The notes under the pieces are model-generated. The model was not told the origin of the DNA and made no database searches. It worked only from the letters and a program-made list of their open reading frames with translations. Position numbers and translations under genes: made by a program. A stretch of DNA of 64,000 bases from Polychytrium aggregatum (lineage: Eukaryota; Chytridiomycota; Chytridiomycetes; Polychytriales): the NCBI RefSeq assembly GCF_025602895.1, contig NW_026516254.1:62001-126000 (forward strand). The letters run 5' to 3'. Numbering within the stretch: position 1 is the stretch's first letter; each line of letters begins with the position of its first letter. Below are positions 11,001 through 23,152 of the stretch, one piece after another.

Positions 11001-13710
11001 GCGATCCTTCAGACAGGCCTCGAGAATAGCCACGTCTTGCTTCCAGCCCCACTCGGTCGTCTCGGCCTTGACAGAGAGTTCTTTGAGCTCGCTCGAGCGC
11101 TTGGACCGATAATCTTGGAATTTAGCACGCCAGGCACTCTCCTTTTGCTGAAGCTCGGACCTGAGCGACTCAGCCAGTGTTTGGCTGGATTGCACCTGCA
11201 TCTCGCAGTGCTGGAGCTGGTGTTCAAGTTTCTCGATAAACTCGTTCCGCTCTGAAAGTTGGCTCTCCACCTCCATCGTTTGGGCTAATTGCGCGCTGAT
11301 TTTCTGGTGGAGCTGCCAGCTTTGTTCCTCGCGTGTGCTCGAGAGTTCTTCCAAGTACCGGACCCGAGGGTCACGGAAAGAGACTCTCTGCAACGCCGCA
11401 ATTCAGCACAGTTAGTCAGAGCCCGTTACATCGCCATACGGATCGGTGGACTACCCGCGCTGATGGGACCGCAACAAACCGGAACAACTGAGGCCTGTGG
11501 CTGTGGACATATGCGGGTGGCATGAGACGGGCATGTGAACCAAGCCCGAGGACATTTACCTGGCGTATCTTGACTTTCTTCCAGATCTCGATGAAGTCAG
11601 CCATGGTCGCAACGTTGGGCGACGCTTCGGTTGCCTGGACCCGTCAAGTGGCTGAAGTCAGTGACAGAGCACCAGCCCAAGCAACAGCAGATGTACTGCC
11701 GAACCGATCGATCCTCTGGAAACGCAACCGCTTGGATGCACCGACAGCAGCGGGACTTACATCGATGTGAAAGAGAAACGTTGCTTTACCACTCCCGCCG
11801 AGCAGCTCTAATTACACGCGCAAACGAGAACGAAAACACAGATGTGCACAGTGGACGGTGCGCGGGGGTGAGCTCACCGCAACCAAGCATAGCAAAGTTG
11901 TGTACACGAGCAAAAGCCCCGGATTTTTACTGTCAGTCTGGCTCGAGCGACTCACCGGATGTGATTGTCGTCAGCGCCGATTCCTCGTAGGGCAGGTTCC
12001 CGGTACCCGAGAGCATCGAACCGATTTTGGCTGGATGGATGCAACATTAGTGAATGCAAATGGAGCAGCCACAGCACAGAGATACCATGCGTACACGCTC
12101 GCGCCTGTCGGTATGGTCAAATGGCTGCCCACGACTGAAACAACACGCGCATGGCATGCACGTACTCATGACTTTGATGGTCTTGAAGAGCGCGTTAGGA
12201 GCCTGGCTAGCCATAGAGAGGTCGCCCTTGAACAGAGGATACCCAAGCTCCACCTGCACCAGGCGGGACCCGTTAGCATCGGCTGTCAACACCATTCGCA
12301 CAGCGTAGGAAATGCGCCAATCGTTTGAGTGCAGGAATATAGTACCAGATAGAGCGATCCGTAGGTGCGATAGACCGATTGCTTGCATTCGAGACGGATG
12401 CCCAGCACAAATGGTGAGGAGCATCCTTGAGCCAGAACCTCCTTTACCGCAGCCAAGGAGTTGTCCGTCTTTGAGAAAAGCCCGTGAAAGTTGGTTGGCA
12501 CGTGCGCTGGCACTGGTTGGATGGCATGGAAAAGAGTGTTGCACCATCAGTTCGATGGAAAAGCTCATCGTCGACCCAGCCAATGCAAGAATAGGCCGAA
12601 TGCGCCCGTCGAGTTGATCTGGACCAGGCGAGACTTTGCTGGCGGAGACAGGCATCAACCATGAACTGACCATCCACATTCTTTTGTGCCAGAAGATCAA
12701 AGCACTTGGTATCGGTGGCAAGCAGGTAGCTACAGGCAAGTCGGTGGCGCAATGAGTACGGGTCGGCTTTCGTATGCAATGCATGGCCTGACGACGACCA
12801 AGTGCGCGACCCTTGCCTACCAAAACGAAACAGCAATATCTTGGCTTGAAGTAGTGATCCGACTCAGCTCCTCAACAATCTGCATGAAGATCGACGAGCT
12901 GGTGCCCAATAGAAAGGTAAATCATGCAATCGGGTAATCCTCCGCCCCGGATCCATGTAGAGAGCGACCGCGATCAATACCTTTGGTAGTCAAAGTGGTG
13001 GCTGGAGCGACAGAATCAAGAGGGAGGATACGATACGGAAACGTGATTAGCATGGTGAGGACACGCAAGACAGCTGGAGGGGGGATTGGACGGCCGTCCC
13101 GCTGCTTGGAGATCCGCAAACCACGTCGGATGGCAGGACTTGTGGTGGAGATCGCTCTGGTCAAGCCGATTGCGGTGCTCTGCCGGGTTGTTTGATTGAG
13201 AAGCATGAGCGAGACCATACCCGAGGGATGAGGAAAATAGCCCAACGACTCTTCCTATTGGAGATCAGGAAGCCATTAGAGAATCTCCAGAGTCATCGCA
13301 ACCCAGCGGGATCAGCTACTGATGAGGACGGGCGTGCGACCAATACCATTGACGGCCTCCAGAGCGAGTGAATCTAGCTGCGACTCCTGGACGAATCCAG
13401 CGCAGGTTGCTGACGAGTCCAGGCACTGGTCGACGGCAATGTGTCTGGATCAAGAGCCGTTGCCGAGAACGAAGTGTGGGGTCGTCAAGAGGCGTCAGCG
13501 ACATGCCAGAATCGAATGGAGCGCATGGACCTAGCGGTGGGCTCCGGTCCGGCTGCTCGAGCAGTGATCGCTGCACAATATTGAGCTTGCTCCAGCGTAT
13601 GGATCGAGTACCTTTCTCCCGTCGACGGAGACACACTTGCGGCTGAATGTGTTTGAAGCAGATGAGATGTTACGGGCGAATCGGCCGTGTTGGTAAGCGA
13701 CAAAAGACAA
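8011..13710 (-). CDS. Armadillo-like plus coiled-coil protein, CIP2A-like architecture, about 1,250 aa, at least 18 exons
   Basis: complement(8011..9243, 9366..9452, 9559..9603, 9665..10471, 10556..10629, 10766..10856, 10962..11387, 11560..11634, 11761..11807, 11956..12030, 12166..12253, 12346..12512, 12671..12729, 12821..12898, 12981..13001, 13065..13254, 13347..13444, 13612..>13710). All joins are in phase, including a 21-nt microexon. The N-terminal 400 residues are helical and armadillo-like (SIFMQIVEELSR, AVKEVLAQGCSSPFVLGIR). About 450 residues of coiled coil follow (EKLEHQLQHCEMQVQSSQ, QQEISQLHDEKRKCKS), then a Ser/Lys-rich disordered tail of about 400. This order, armadillo then coiled coil, resembles metazoan CIP2A, but homology is not established. 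The 45-nt exon could equally be 9552..9596. The start codon was not found: the first listed exon needs two bases from an upstream exon. A reader could mistake it for two genes; the small exons at 11560-11634 and 11761-11807 connect them. Confidence 0.62.
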
Positions 13711-14462
13711 CTGACACGCTATCGATGCACATCAAGGCGCATCGCAGCGCAGCAACGACGATAGCGATCTCGAGCGGGGAGGAGCGATGCACATACGCAG
13801 CTTGAACGATTGGCGGGTGTGCCCAAAAACGGAATTCGAGGCGGGGCCATGAAGATGCACCAGCATGCGCGGATGGCAGACCGAGGCTTCCATGACGGCG
13901 GCGGCGGCGGTGGTGGTGTTGTTGTGGCGGTGGTGTTGTTGTGGTGGTGGTTGCCGCAGCAGTCGATCGAGCGAATGCGAGGAGCAGATGAGTGCTTCGC
14001 CGAGGCCGATCCAAGAGAGCGTACGGGTGGGTGGCTGCAGGGAGATGCAGAGCCAGTCGCCAGGAGGGACGGGTTGGGACGGGCCGAGATGGGGTTGAGG
14101 CGGGATTGGGATGCCCTGACCCCGAGGGAGTTCTCGGCGGGCGAGAGCACCGCCTTCCAAAACGGGACGTTATGGAACCAGCAGCCGGATCGAGTGCGTG
14201 GATCGAGTGTGCGGGTGTGCACGTGGACCGCGCCGGAAGGGCAGCCACAGTGCGGCCATTGTGCCACACAGCCGCGGTGGCCGTGTGCCTTCCCCTTATT
14301 CAGCCGCCCTTTTCGCTCTGAGCCCGCGCCGGTCGGTCCTCTTCATCCGTCTGCTCTTGACTCGGCCGGCTCTCTGTGTCTGCTTCTGCTTCTGCGATTG
14401 CCTCTGCCTCTGCGATTGCCTCTGCCTCTGCCTTTACCTGTGCCTCGCCTCTGCTGCCAGCC
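13711..14462. other. Intergenic region between the divergent armadillo/coiled-coil and proton-channel genes
   Basis: It contains a (GGC/GGT)n-rich stretch near 13896-13955 and a CT-rich tandem repeat (about GATTGCCTCTGCCTCT) near 14394-14455 just before the channel start codon. The missing first exon of the - strand gene should lie here. The 180-200 codon reading frames on both strands are low complexity. Confidence 0.5.
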
Positions 14463-15679
14463 ATGACCTCCGCGACCGTTCAGGAAATGGAGATCGAAAC
14501 AATCGAGTCGGAAGTCAACCCCTCTCCGCTCTACAGAGGTAAGCATCATCGGAGCCCCGCATCGCCCCCCTCGGTCAGAAACCCAAGCCAAGACAACGCA
14601 CCATGCTGATGCGCTCTGCCTCAACAACTCCCCGACTCCGTGCCAACTGTCGTCGGGTGCAGCCATCGAAAGCCGAAGGGCAACCTACATCATTCTGTCG
14701 TTGGTGATGGCCGACTACGTGATCTGCCGTAAGTGTCGTCGCTTCTGTACGGGGCTGACGGAGCGGTGCCGGTCAGTCCTCATGTTGTCCGCCCTGCGTC
14801 TCTGTGGGCACTGGCCACCTGGGCCTGCCTTTATCAGTGTGGGAGCTCTGGTATGAGTCCAGTCGGGCCACCTCCCAGCGCCGTCCCAACCGCTGACTCC
14901 TGGGCCATTTGCTACTGCCTCCTGGGCCATTGTCTATTGCCTCGAATCCTCCACCCGACCCAACGGCACCCGACCCACTCGACCCGACCCAACGGCACCC
15001 ATCTTCCCCAGAGACCGACCTGTTCCTCAGTCTGTATGATCAATCCCACCCCGCTCTGGACTCGCGGAGCCCCGCCGCCATCAACCTGTACACCGACGCC
15101 CAGCAGTGGACCATCATCCGCATCGTCTTCTTCTCTGTCTCCATGGTTTTGAAATCCCTGTTCGTTCTGGAACTCGCCGTACGAATCTGGGGCGCCACCC
15201 CTCGCAAGTGTAAGCGTGCTCTTCTTGCTGGGCACTGAGCCCTCCTCCGCAAGAAATGATCACCCGCCAGAGATGATAGTGTCCTAACCAGCGAGCCCTC
15301 CCCCTCCTCGCCCCCCCCTCCTCGCCCCCCCCCTTCGCTGCGCTTGCTCCGGCGCCTGCTTCGTATAGACTTTGCCCAAATCTTCAACTGGCTCGACTTG
15401 ATCTTGGTCGTTGCCCCGTTGGTGCTCAAGGCCGCGCTCCCGCTCCGCGAGTCGCTGATTGCATCGCTATTCGTCATCTTCCGCTTCTGGAGACTCAATC
15501 CGCTCCTGGCCGACCACAAAAACGACATCTATGTTTCGCACTCTGCAGAGATCGAAAACGTGCGCACACACTACAGCTCGCTACTCCGGCACGAAAAGCA
15601 AAAGGTTCAAGAGCTCTCGTCCTCTCTGGATAGCGCCAATGACAAACTGAGACGGCTCATGGGCGAAGTCAGCATGTAG
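14463..15679 (+). CDS. Hv1-like voltage-gated proton channel (voltage-sensor domain plus coiled coil), 216 aa, 4 exons
   Basis: join(14463..14538, 14663..14728, 15012..15209, 15369..15679). Four membrane helices are visible. S1 is TYIILSLVMADYVIC, with an Asp (D43) where Hv1 has its selectivity Asp. S2 is IIRIVFFSVSMVLKSLFVLE with an acidic residue. S3 is IFNWLDLILVVAPLVL. S4 is LIASLFVIFRFWRLNPLL. There is no pore domain. A C-terminal coiled coil (EIENVRTHYSSLLRHEKQKV) would dimerise it, as in Hv1. S4 has only two arginines (RFWR); the third position of animal Hv1 is Pro. Exon 4 was started at TATAG|AC after a long C-rich tract because it gives the short S2-S3 linker expected. The 283-nt intron 2 could hide another exon, since S1 is short. 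Confidence 0.8.
14956..15004. repeat. Tandem repeat CGACCCAACGGCACC/CGACCCACT in proton-channel intron 2
   Basis: Two near-identical copies around ACCCGACCCAACGGCACCC with a shorter partial copy between. A second duplication (CTCCTGGGCCATT) lies just upstream at about 14896-14945. All are inside the intron. Confidence 0.6.
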
Positions 15680-16473
15680 ACCGCCACACACCATGACCGC
15701 TGACCGGGTGCGTTCCATCCGCCGGCCACACGCCTCCATCACTCCATTTGTTCTCATGGCCCCCGACCGCCACCCACTAGATTTCTTTCGTACGCATCCC
15801 ACTGGTGTCTGTCCGTTTATATGGTGTCTCCCTTTGGTTTTGAGCTTTCTTGTTTGTTCCCACCCGCACCCCTACCGAAAACTTCTATCCCAACTGGCCC
15901 CGCTGGAACCCTCGCCTGGCCTCATCGACTTTGGCGCATCACAATCCATAGACCCTGCTGGAGCCTGCCTCATCCAACGGCGAGCCTCGTCCGGCTTGGA
16001 TCGTGCATCGACACCATCCCGGGTGTGTGGGGGCTGCAAAGGTGTGTCTCGGTCGTGGTCGGTGGCAGAGCCGGGCTGGCCCTCCATGGCGTGTGCTGAC
16101 GAGCCGGATCTCTATGCGAGCACTGCATTTTTGAATGCCGTGTGTCTTGTCCACGGTGGTATCATCCAGCACGATCGCTCCGGTGGCTTCGAGGTCCTTC
16201 GGATGTGCTTGTGACCGGCATTTGGTTGGCAAGGGGCAACCTTGCTCGCCAAGACGGCCTCGCCAGCCAAGGCATGACCGCCAAGACCCGGCATTCTCAG
16301 TGCCACGTTGGGCTTGGCGCCGAGGCGGATGCCAAGGAATCCCAGGGTACAAATGCCCTGTCTCCGGCGGCTGCATCTGCCCAGAACCAGAACGATCCTC
16401 TGCATCGCACCCAACCCCACCTGCTCGTTTCGACACCCATCCGCTCGTTTCGACACCCACCCTCCCCCGCAGC
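15680..16473. other. Intergenic region between proton-channel and SYLF genes
   Basis: About 800 nt. It has a 20-bp direct repeat (GCTCGTTTCGACACCCATCC-like, two copies at about 16424-16460) just upstream of the SYLF start. No conserved reading frame was recognised. Confidence 0.5.
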
Positions 16474-17381
16474 ATGTCCAGACTCGCCGATCTCTGCCAC
16501 CGCTCCGCCCTGACTCTGGAATACTTCCTCCAGCACCCCGATATCGATAAGGGCATCTCGCCCAGCCACATTCTCAATGCCAAGGGCCTCGCCATCCTCC
16601 AAGTCGGCCAGCTTGGTTTCGCCCACATGTCCTTCCGGACAGGATCGGGCATCGTTGTTGCCCGTCTCCCCGACAACTCGTGGTCGGCTCCCTGTGCAGT
16701 CGATTGCACGGGCATCGGCATGGGATTTGTGGTAAGTACTCCGCCGATTGGGTCAAGGCCGGACACAACCCCATCCCCCCACGCTCTCTCATAGCATTCA
16801 ATCCGTTGACCGAATCGCTGCCCAGCATCGTGCGCTGTGAAACTAACAGCCTCCTTTGTCGCATCTGTACTCTTTAGCTCGGCATTGAGTCCTCCGAGAT
16901 CCTCGTCATCCTCAACAGTGACGAGGCCGTGCAAGCCTTTACCAGCGGCGGCAACTTCACTATCGGCGGCGAGCTTTCCGGCTCGCTCGGAGCCGCTGGT
17001 GGATCAGCCAGCGTGTCCGGAGCACTCTCAACCAACTCGGGCTCCATCATCTCCTTTGCTCGATCCAAGGGTCTGTACTTTGGCCTTTCACTCGAGGGAG
17101 CCGTCATCAACACCTCACACGCCGCCAACCAAGCCTTCTACGGATACAGCATCGACGGCACCGGCATCATCAAGGGCCTGCTGCCGCCACCCGCCATCGC
17201 CGCTCGGCTCTATGAGTGTCTGCACACCTACGAGGCCCTCGTCCGGAGCAAACAAGAGGCCATCGCCCCGCCTGTCTACGAGCCTGCATACGAACGATTC
17301 GTACCGACAGCGGCCAAGGCCAACCCAGGCTCCGATCCGGCCCCGAACCAGGACGCCGACGAGAAGAAGAGCTTGATTTGA
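16474..17381 (+). CDS. SYLF-domain lipid-binding protein (Ysc84/SH3YL1 family), 253 aa, 2 exons
   Basis: join(16474..16731, 16878..17381). SYLF domains bind phosphoinositides and F-actin at endocytic sites. The domain is nearly complete: ILNAKGLAILQVGQLGF, then RTGSGIVVARLPDNSWSAPC and GIGMGFV before the intron. LGIESSEILVILNSDEAVQ, FTIGGELSGSLG and the hallmark FARSKGLYFGLSLEGAVI follow. Unlike yeast Ysc84/Lsb3 and vertebrate SH3YL1, no SH3 domain follows. The C-terminus is a short Pro/Ala-rich acidic tail, so this is the SYLF-only form common in early-diverging fungi. The start codon follows a CCCGCAGC leader. A poly(A) signal lies 137 nt after the stop. Confidence 0.93.
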
Positions 17382-17517
17382 ACACATTTCCCACCCCATC
17401 CTCCTTTCGCTTCATTTTGGTCCATCTGGTTGCTTTTGCCTCCCATATCAGCCGCGCTGCCCAGCCAAGCCTCTCTATCTCTCCCTTCCTCGGTTCCAAG
17501 CGGCTGGCTGCTTTCTC

Positions 17518-17523
17518 AATAAA
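17518..17523 (+). terminator. Poly(A) signal of the SYLF gene
   Basis: AATAAA 137 nt downstream of the stop codon, in a T-rich 3' flank. Confidence 0.6.
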
Positions 17524-17732
17524 AGCATGTTCACATCATCCCAAGAGCGCATCTCGCATCGATTCGCGTCCTGTTTTGAGTCAGGGGTGTCACTTTGCTG
17601 GGTCCTGAGCCCACTCATCCATGGCCACGCAGCGATACTGCAGTCCCAGCTGCCATCGAGTGTGAAATCGCGATGGCAATCGTGGGAACCGGAGAGCGAC
17701 TGATGATCTTCATACGGAGGTTGCCAACAGCT

Positions 17733-17738
17733 TTTATT
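17733..17738 (-). terminator. Poly(A) signal of the FNIP gene
   Basis: AATAAA on the - strand about 150 nt beyond the FNIP stop codon. Confidence 0.5.
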
Positions 17739-17890
17739 GCATATGGCTTTGTTAGACTCCAGTTACCTCATACTACATGCCCACATCGAATGGGACAGCG
17801 TCCCATTTATATTCTGGAACGCGATCGATTATGGACGCAGCGACAAGAGCATCGACGGTTCGCAAGGATGAACCAGGCTGACCATTGAGG

Positions 17891-20800
17891 CTAGGTGTAC
17901 ATCCGGAAGGTCATGGCTGATCGTTGCGAGGCAAGAGCGGCCGCAGCGATCCGGTTGCTGCCCAGCTTCATGCTCACAGTTTCATCAAACGTCGATGCAA
18001 TCGAGATCAGCAGCGGCAAGTCCGAGAGCTCCACCCTATAGGTTAGTCCCATCGGGCCCATGCCCCACAGGACATCATCACGGAGTAAGTGTTAGAGAAG
18101 CTCCTCACAGAGCATCTCGCACAAGACCAAGGGGCTTTGCTCAAAGGGCACCCTGCATCTCGAAGCGCACAGCTGTGAAGAGAAATCGGTCGTTGCCCAT
18201 CTACGTACCGCAACATCGATGCAAGCTGCACAAAGTCGATCAGGGAGCTCTTTTGCAGAGCCAGCGACAACAGCACAGCCTTGTTATAGAACTCTTGCAG
18301 CTGATCTTCGATGAACATGACGCACTGTTTTCCACAATTAGGCGGTGCGGAAAGCCGTGAGTCGCTCGGCACCAATGCATATCGCGCTACCTCCTCGAGG
18401 GACAAGCAATGTCAAACGAAGGCATCGCTAGCGACCACCAAATCAAATCACAGAGTCTGTACCGTTTCTGCAGGCATTCCATGGTTCCACAGGCCGTTGA
18501 GGGTCTTGATCATGTTGTCGACAAGACTGGCCGAGCTTTTGGAGCCCGAGACGGTGTACAGAGGCTTATCTTCATTCTCACGATCATCCGGGTCGTCAGG
18601 CAGAGAGTCGGCCTGGAGGTGCGACAGATTGGACAAAGTTGAGCCGGAGGACGGCATAGCAGTCGGAAGGCCAGAGCTGGCCATAGTGCCGGAAGCCATT
18701 CCCGAGCGGGCCGTGGTCGCGGTCATGTAGTTGCGACTGAAGGTTGCTTGGATGCCATTTGATGCCCAGTAGCTAGCGGTGTTGTTGGGCGCCTTTGTCG
18801 AGATGGTCGCAGGAATGGTGATTGTCGAATTGGCCGAGACACACTCCATCACCTCGCAGTCCCACGTGTCCGTGTTGGCAATGATGGCACAGGCAGCATC
18901 GAAATACTGGCAGTATCAAGAACTCGGCATTAGAGCAACCGCACCAACAATTGCGCTGATGTGATACCAGCAGCACTGCCCATTGGCCCATTTTGCAGGC
19001 ACAGGTAGATCTGTCTCTACGCGGGCTCCGTGATCTCTGCATCCAGAAAGGCTGTCAAGCAAACATGCGCTGCTCTTGCCACAGCTGCCCCGAGGAACCA
19101 GCGTGGCATTTAGTTGCTGCACATTACCTCGCAGTCTTGCCACAAATCAGCCTTGATGTCCATGATGTTGTGTTGAATGTTTCGAACGCCCATGAGCACA
19201 AAATCGCAGCCACTGTAGTACGATGATCCATATCCGCCGAGCAGCGACCTGGAGGGCGAGAGAAGCGACATCTTGAGCCCCGGCTCCTCGAACTTGGAGC
19301 TGTCCGGAATAACACGAATGACTTTGGTTCTGCGTGATTGAAGCGTGCGCATGATGAGTCTCGGCGGAACCGAACAGCTATGCAGCGGCAGCGAAACACA
19401 AGCGATGCGTCCACGGCCCGAACGGATTGCATCAAGGCCCCAGGATTGGTTCGGGTTGCGTGCAAGTGCGGTATGGCATGGCACGGCATGGTACAGCGAC
19501 AAAACAGCTTCACTCACGAGGGTAGAGGGTATTGACTAAAGCCAGGGAAGTGCTGTGCCGGACTATTGCCTGCCTCGACGCTTATAGAGCCCGGAGGTAG
19601 CTCTGCGGTGCCATCATGTTCGTTCACTTTCTCAGGTCCAGGCCCAGGCCCAGGCCCAGGCTCAGACTCGAGCCCGGCTGCGGGCTCGCCTTTGGCCTTT
19701 GTGTTATCCAAGAGATGCGTCAGAGATGAGGGTGATTGTGATGAATGGCTGTGCAGTGGGCGATGCACCCCGCTCAAGGACGAAGAAACAGGAGTCGACT
19801 TCAAAAATGCAGTGTCCGCAGAGGCCGAGGACGAGGGTGTCACAGGAGATAGCTCTTCGTCGCTCGACTGGGTATGTGCCTTTGGCGTTCTGTCGGTGCT
19901 TTGCGAGACAGTTGATAGGGAGGCTGGAGCTGCCTCGCCCCCTGGGCCGGCTGCTGTGATGGGCATAGGCTTTGTTGAAACAGCGGTGACTTTCGTCGAG
20001 GCAGCAGCTCCATCTTCAGGTGCTGGAGCTGGTGCTGGTGCTGGTGCTGGGACGGCTGGAGGAGGCACAGGCACTTCGGCTACTTGGATACGCTCAACAA
20101 GCTCCCCGGATCGAATGAAGTAGCTGAGCACGTTTAGAATCCGGCGAACGGCGTCCTTGTTGTTTTCCCCAACGATAAGGGTTCGCGACGCTATCGCGGG
20201 TGCGCCGATCGAGCCATGCAGATCGCTCAGTTGCGCCATGTAGATGTTGTACGGCTGGCTGAGGTCATCCTCAGAGTCTCGAGGATCGGAATCCTTATCA
20301 TTGGCCTTTGGGTCGGCGGCAGACTCTCGGCGGATCACCGATGCGACGGTTCCGGTCCACGCCAGATGAAGCGATAGCACCAAGGTGACGAGCGACGACA
20401 TGAATCTGGCGGTGGAACAGATAAGCAGATTCGTCAGCGCCGAGTGCACTTGACGTACGGCTGCATCAGGCGCTTGAGAGCCGATAAGCAGCACAGAGCG
20501 GCGGCAAGTGCAGCGCTATACATACAGCTGTTTATGTCGTGGATTGTGCTTGCCGGTCAAAAAGCACAGGTCCGAGACCAGCGACTCACAGCCGCTCGTC
20601 CGCGTTTGCGGGAAAGTCAGCATATTCAACCAAAGCGGGGGCTGCCGAGCAAGAGAACGTCAGAAAGCTTGCTTCAATGGACACCCATCGCAACCCACAG
20701 TGTCAGGGGCGACCTACATCAATCCGCGGAAAGACGGCCAGATTGAGCAGGGCGATCCGAAGTTTTTCGGCTTCTTCGCAAAATGACCGATCGGCATTCA

Positions 20801-22775
20801 GAAAATGATACGGCAGCGGCCCTCGAGAATACACTAAATAGTCTGGATCGCGCTGTGGACCATGAACGAATACGAGGGTCAGCATCAAGAGTCTGATCGC
20901 CATGAAACAATTGCCAGCGCCTGTCCTGGATCCCAGCACGTCCCACGCCAACACAGGTATCAGCGCTAGTTGTCCAAGTTCCCCGTCCACCGAGCCGCAA
21001 CGCAAGCAGCATCATCAGCTGCGATAACGATCAGCCCCGATGGCACATCCTCGATGCGTTCCAGAAGCACCAGCTTGGGAGAATCCTACCGCGTTTGACG
21101 ACCGAACAAGGCCCTCAAGAGCAGACACAATGGCCTTCGAGACTCTGCGCTGGAAATGTTGCACATGTCGGTCGATTATGGCAAAATGGGTAAAGTAGAT
21201 GTCCTTGAGCTCGGGAAGGACGTCGATGTTGAAAATGACACCGAGTGCATATGAATGGCGCTTGCGAGGTCGGCGCTGGAGAGAGAAAGGCACTTAGTCG
21301 TCGTCATCGATTGGCATCGGCTCTGCAAACCACTGAGCGACAGTGCGTAAAAGTGCTCGATGCCAGCCCGCCGTTGCGCTATCTTGGATATTGGCATACC
21401 TTCAGTCCACTAGACGAGCGGCCCAGGAGATGCTCGTCTGCATACGAGCTGTTTTGGTTGAGGCTGAAGCGCTGGGCCTTTTTCCGGCGATATCCGTAGC
21501 TGTCCGGGAGAAGTGGGGAGGAGGATTGCGACGGCGATCCCATCGGGGAAAAGTCCGAGGACGCAAGCCAGTGTCGGTGCTGATATGAGCTCGAGGGCGT
21601 GTAGCTGCGAGAGTATGAGCCATACGCCGAGTTAGGCGGCCGCAGATCGCCAATAGAGTTGGTCGATTCGCTGTTTTCAGAGAAGACCGAGGATGAGCTG
21701 GACGACCGCGGCCGGTGCGCATGAGGATAATCCACATCGTCGTCATCGTCGTCGGCGTCGGCAGCAAGTGAAAACAACTTCGTCAGCATGATTTGGGGCT
21801 GGGGCGTGGTGAGATGGTGCGTCTTGGTGACAACAGACTTGGCGGCGATTGCGGACGACGATCCAAACATCATTTCGCCGAGAAGGTCGGTATTGTTCGC
21901 AGAGACCTGGTCATCAAGCGGATGCAGCATGCAAAGTGAAGACACATCAGGCAGCTGCGGATAACCGATTGTAACACACCACAGTCGCAGTGCAGCCACA
22001 GAACAGGTTAAGAACGGAGCGTTGGGAGTACCCTGCGGCGAATCGTGCGATTTGACTGCCCACTGGCGTAGGAGCGAGTCGAGTCCATTTCCTGTAGCAA
22101 CGGCACTTGAGACAGGCGGCCATGCTGGGCATGGCTCGCCGAATCGGTCCAGCTGGTTCCGAAACCCGAGCGCGAGGCCGCTGGTTGGCTGGAGCCTCGA
22201 TGTGTTTGGTGCGAGGCCATGCCAAACTCCCGAGACTCTCGAGATATCGGACTCGCCTGGCCTTCGTGGATGGAGTCATAGAGCGGCATCTTGGGCTTGT
22301 CGCCCGTGTCTTGGCAGACAAGAATGCGCATGAATGCACGGTCCCCCATCTTCGCTTCCTCGTCGATGATGCTGCGAAATCGAGGATTAGGTTGAGTCGA
22401 ATCAGAGAGATAGCAGCATAGCGTCATGGCGTCATAGCGACGCCAGGATTATCATGTACGGGTGCGGCCGACGGGCTGCCCTGGATACCCCCAAGGGACC
22501 GTAGAAGAGAGCACCGACGCCAACGCCGACAGACAGCACCGGTGGCAGTACCAACCACCAGCACCCGCATCAACACCAGCAGCAAAGAAGGACCAGGGCA
22601 ACAAGGCGGAGAGGAGATGCAAAACACAGCCGTACCGCTCCAACTGGGTTGGGGTTGTTCGAGATGGCGAGGATGATAGGAACGAAAACATGCCCAGCTG
22701 ATTCCGGCCAGGCGAATTCAGCGGACCCTCGTCAATGGACGATGTCCGGCGTCCAAGGATGCGACCAAACGCCAT
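17891..22775 (-). CDS. FNIP: Folliculin-interacting protein (FNIP/Lst4), 1,069 aa, 11 exons
   Basis: complement(17891..18035, 18209..18324, 18463..18906, 19128..19329, 19518..20460, 20590..20641, 20718..20833, 21071..21275, 21400..21906, 22032..22371, 22636..22775). FNIP/Lst4 pairs with folliculin/Lst7 as a RagC/D GAP in amino-acid signalling to TORC1 at the lysosome/vacuole. Matches to animal FNIPs run in order: RILVCQDTGDK (Longin start), TDLLGEMMFGS, then KIMLTKLFS-like sequence. Next come LAVFPRIDPPLWLNML across an intron, LVLSLHLAWTGTV, ASRTLIVGENNKDAVRRIL and CAIIANTDTWDCEVM. The C-terminus has CVMFIEDQLQEFY and ELSDLPLLISIAS. The centre (about 560-760) is a Pro/Ala/Ser-rich disordered insert. 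Every intron phase closes. The exon beginning at 20833 could instead begin at 20821. Confidence 0.92.
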
Positions 22776-23152
22776 GAGCAGCGGCAGTCGAGGACACAGC
22801 AGAGGAGAGGCGGGAGCGGTGCGATTGGGAGAGCGACGGCGAGGATTGGGAGGATGTCCAGGAAGGCCGGCGGCGCGCCTGATCCACCGACCACGTGGGC
22901 TGCGCATGTGACCCTGACGTGACGGGCTGCGCTGGGAACAGGGCGTGGCTGGGGCCGTGTCGCCATGTGCGAGCGTGGTGCATGAACTCGGCTGTTTGGG
23001 CATCTCCGAACGAAGGATGGCTTCTCGACGCCAAGAGTCGGATCGAACGAGTCTCTCGGCCTCGAGTGTACTTGGACACACCGCGTGGGCATGACGGGGG
23101 TGTATTCTGGATCCGGAACACAAACGGCTCTGGCCCGGAACGAGCCGGGACT
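22776..23152. other. Short region between the FNIP start and the next - strand gene's stop
   Basis: This 377-nt space holds the FNIP promoter. Nothing else recognised. Confidence 0.5.

Larger units (their letters stand above)
17382..17890. other. Convergent 3' ends of the SYLF and FNIP genes
   Basis: AATAAA at 17518-17523 (+) and TTTATT at 17733-17738, which is AATAAA on -, suit the two flanking genes. No gene between. Confidence 0.55.

Noticed and set aside
11933-11956. Stop codon ending the armadillo part as a separate gene
   Set aside because: Reading on past ITSG gives ESLEPD-stop, but a GTGAGT donor there and two in-phase downstream exons connect it to the coiled coil.
13670-14269. Two overlapping 180-200-codon frames on -
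   Set aside because: Low-complexity His/Pro/Arg translation of a triplet-rich intergenic stretch. They may contain a small first exon, but not a gene on their own.
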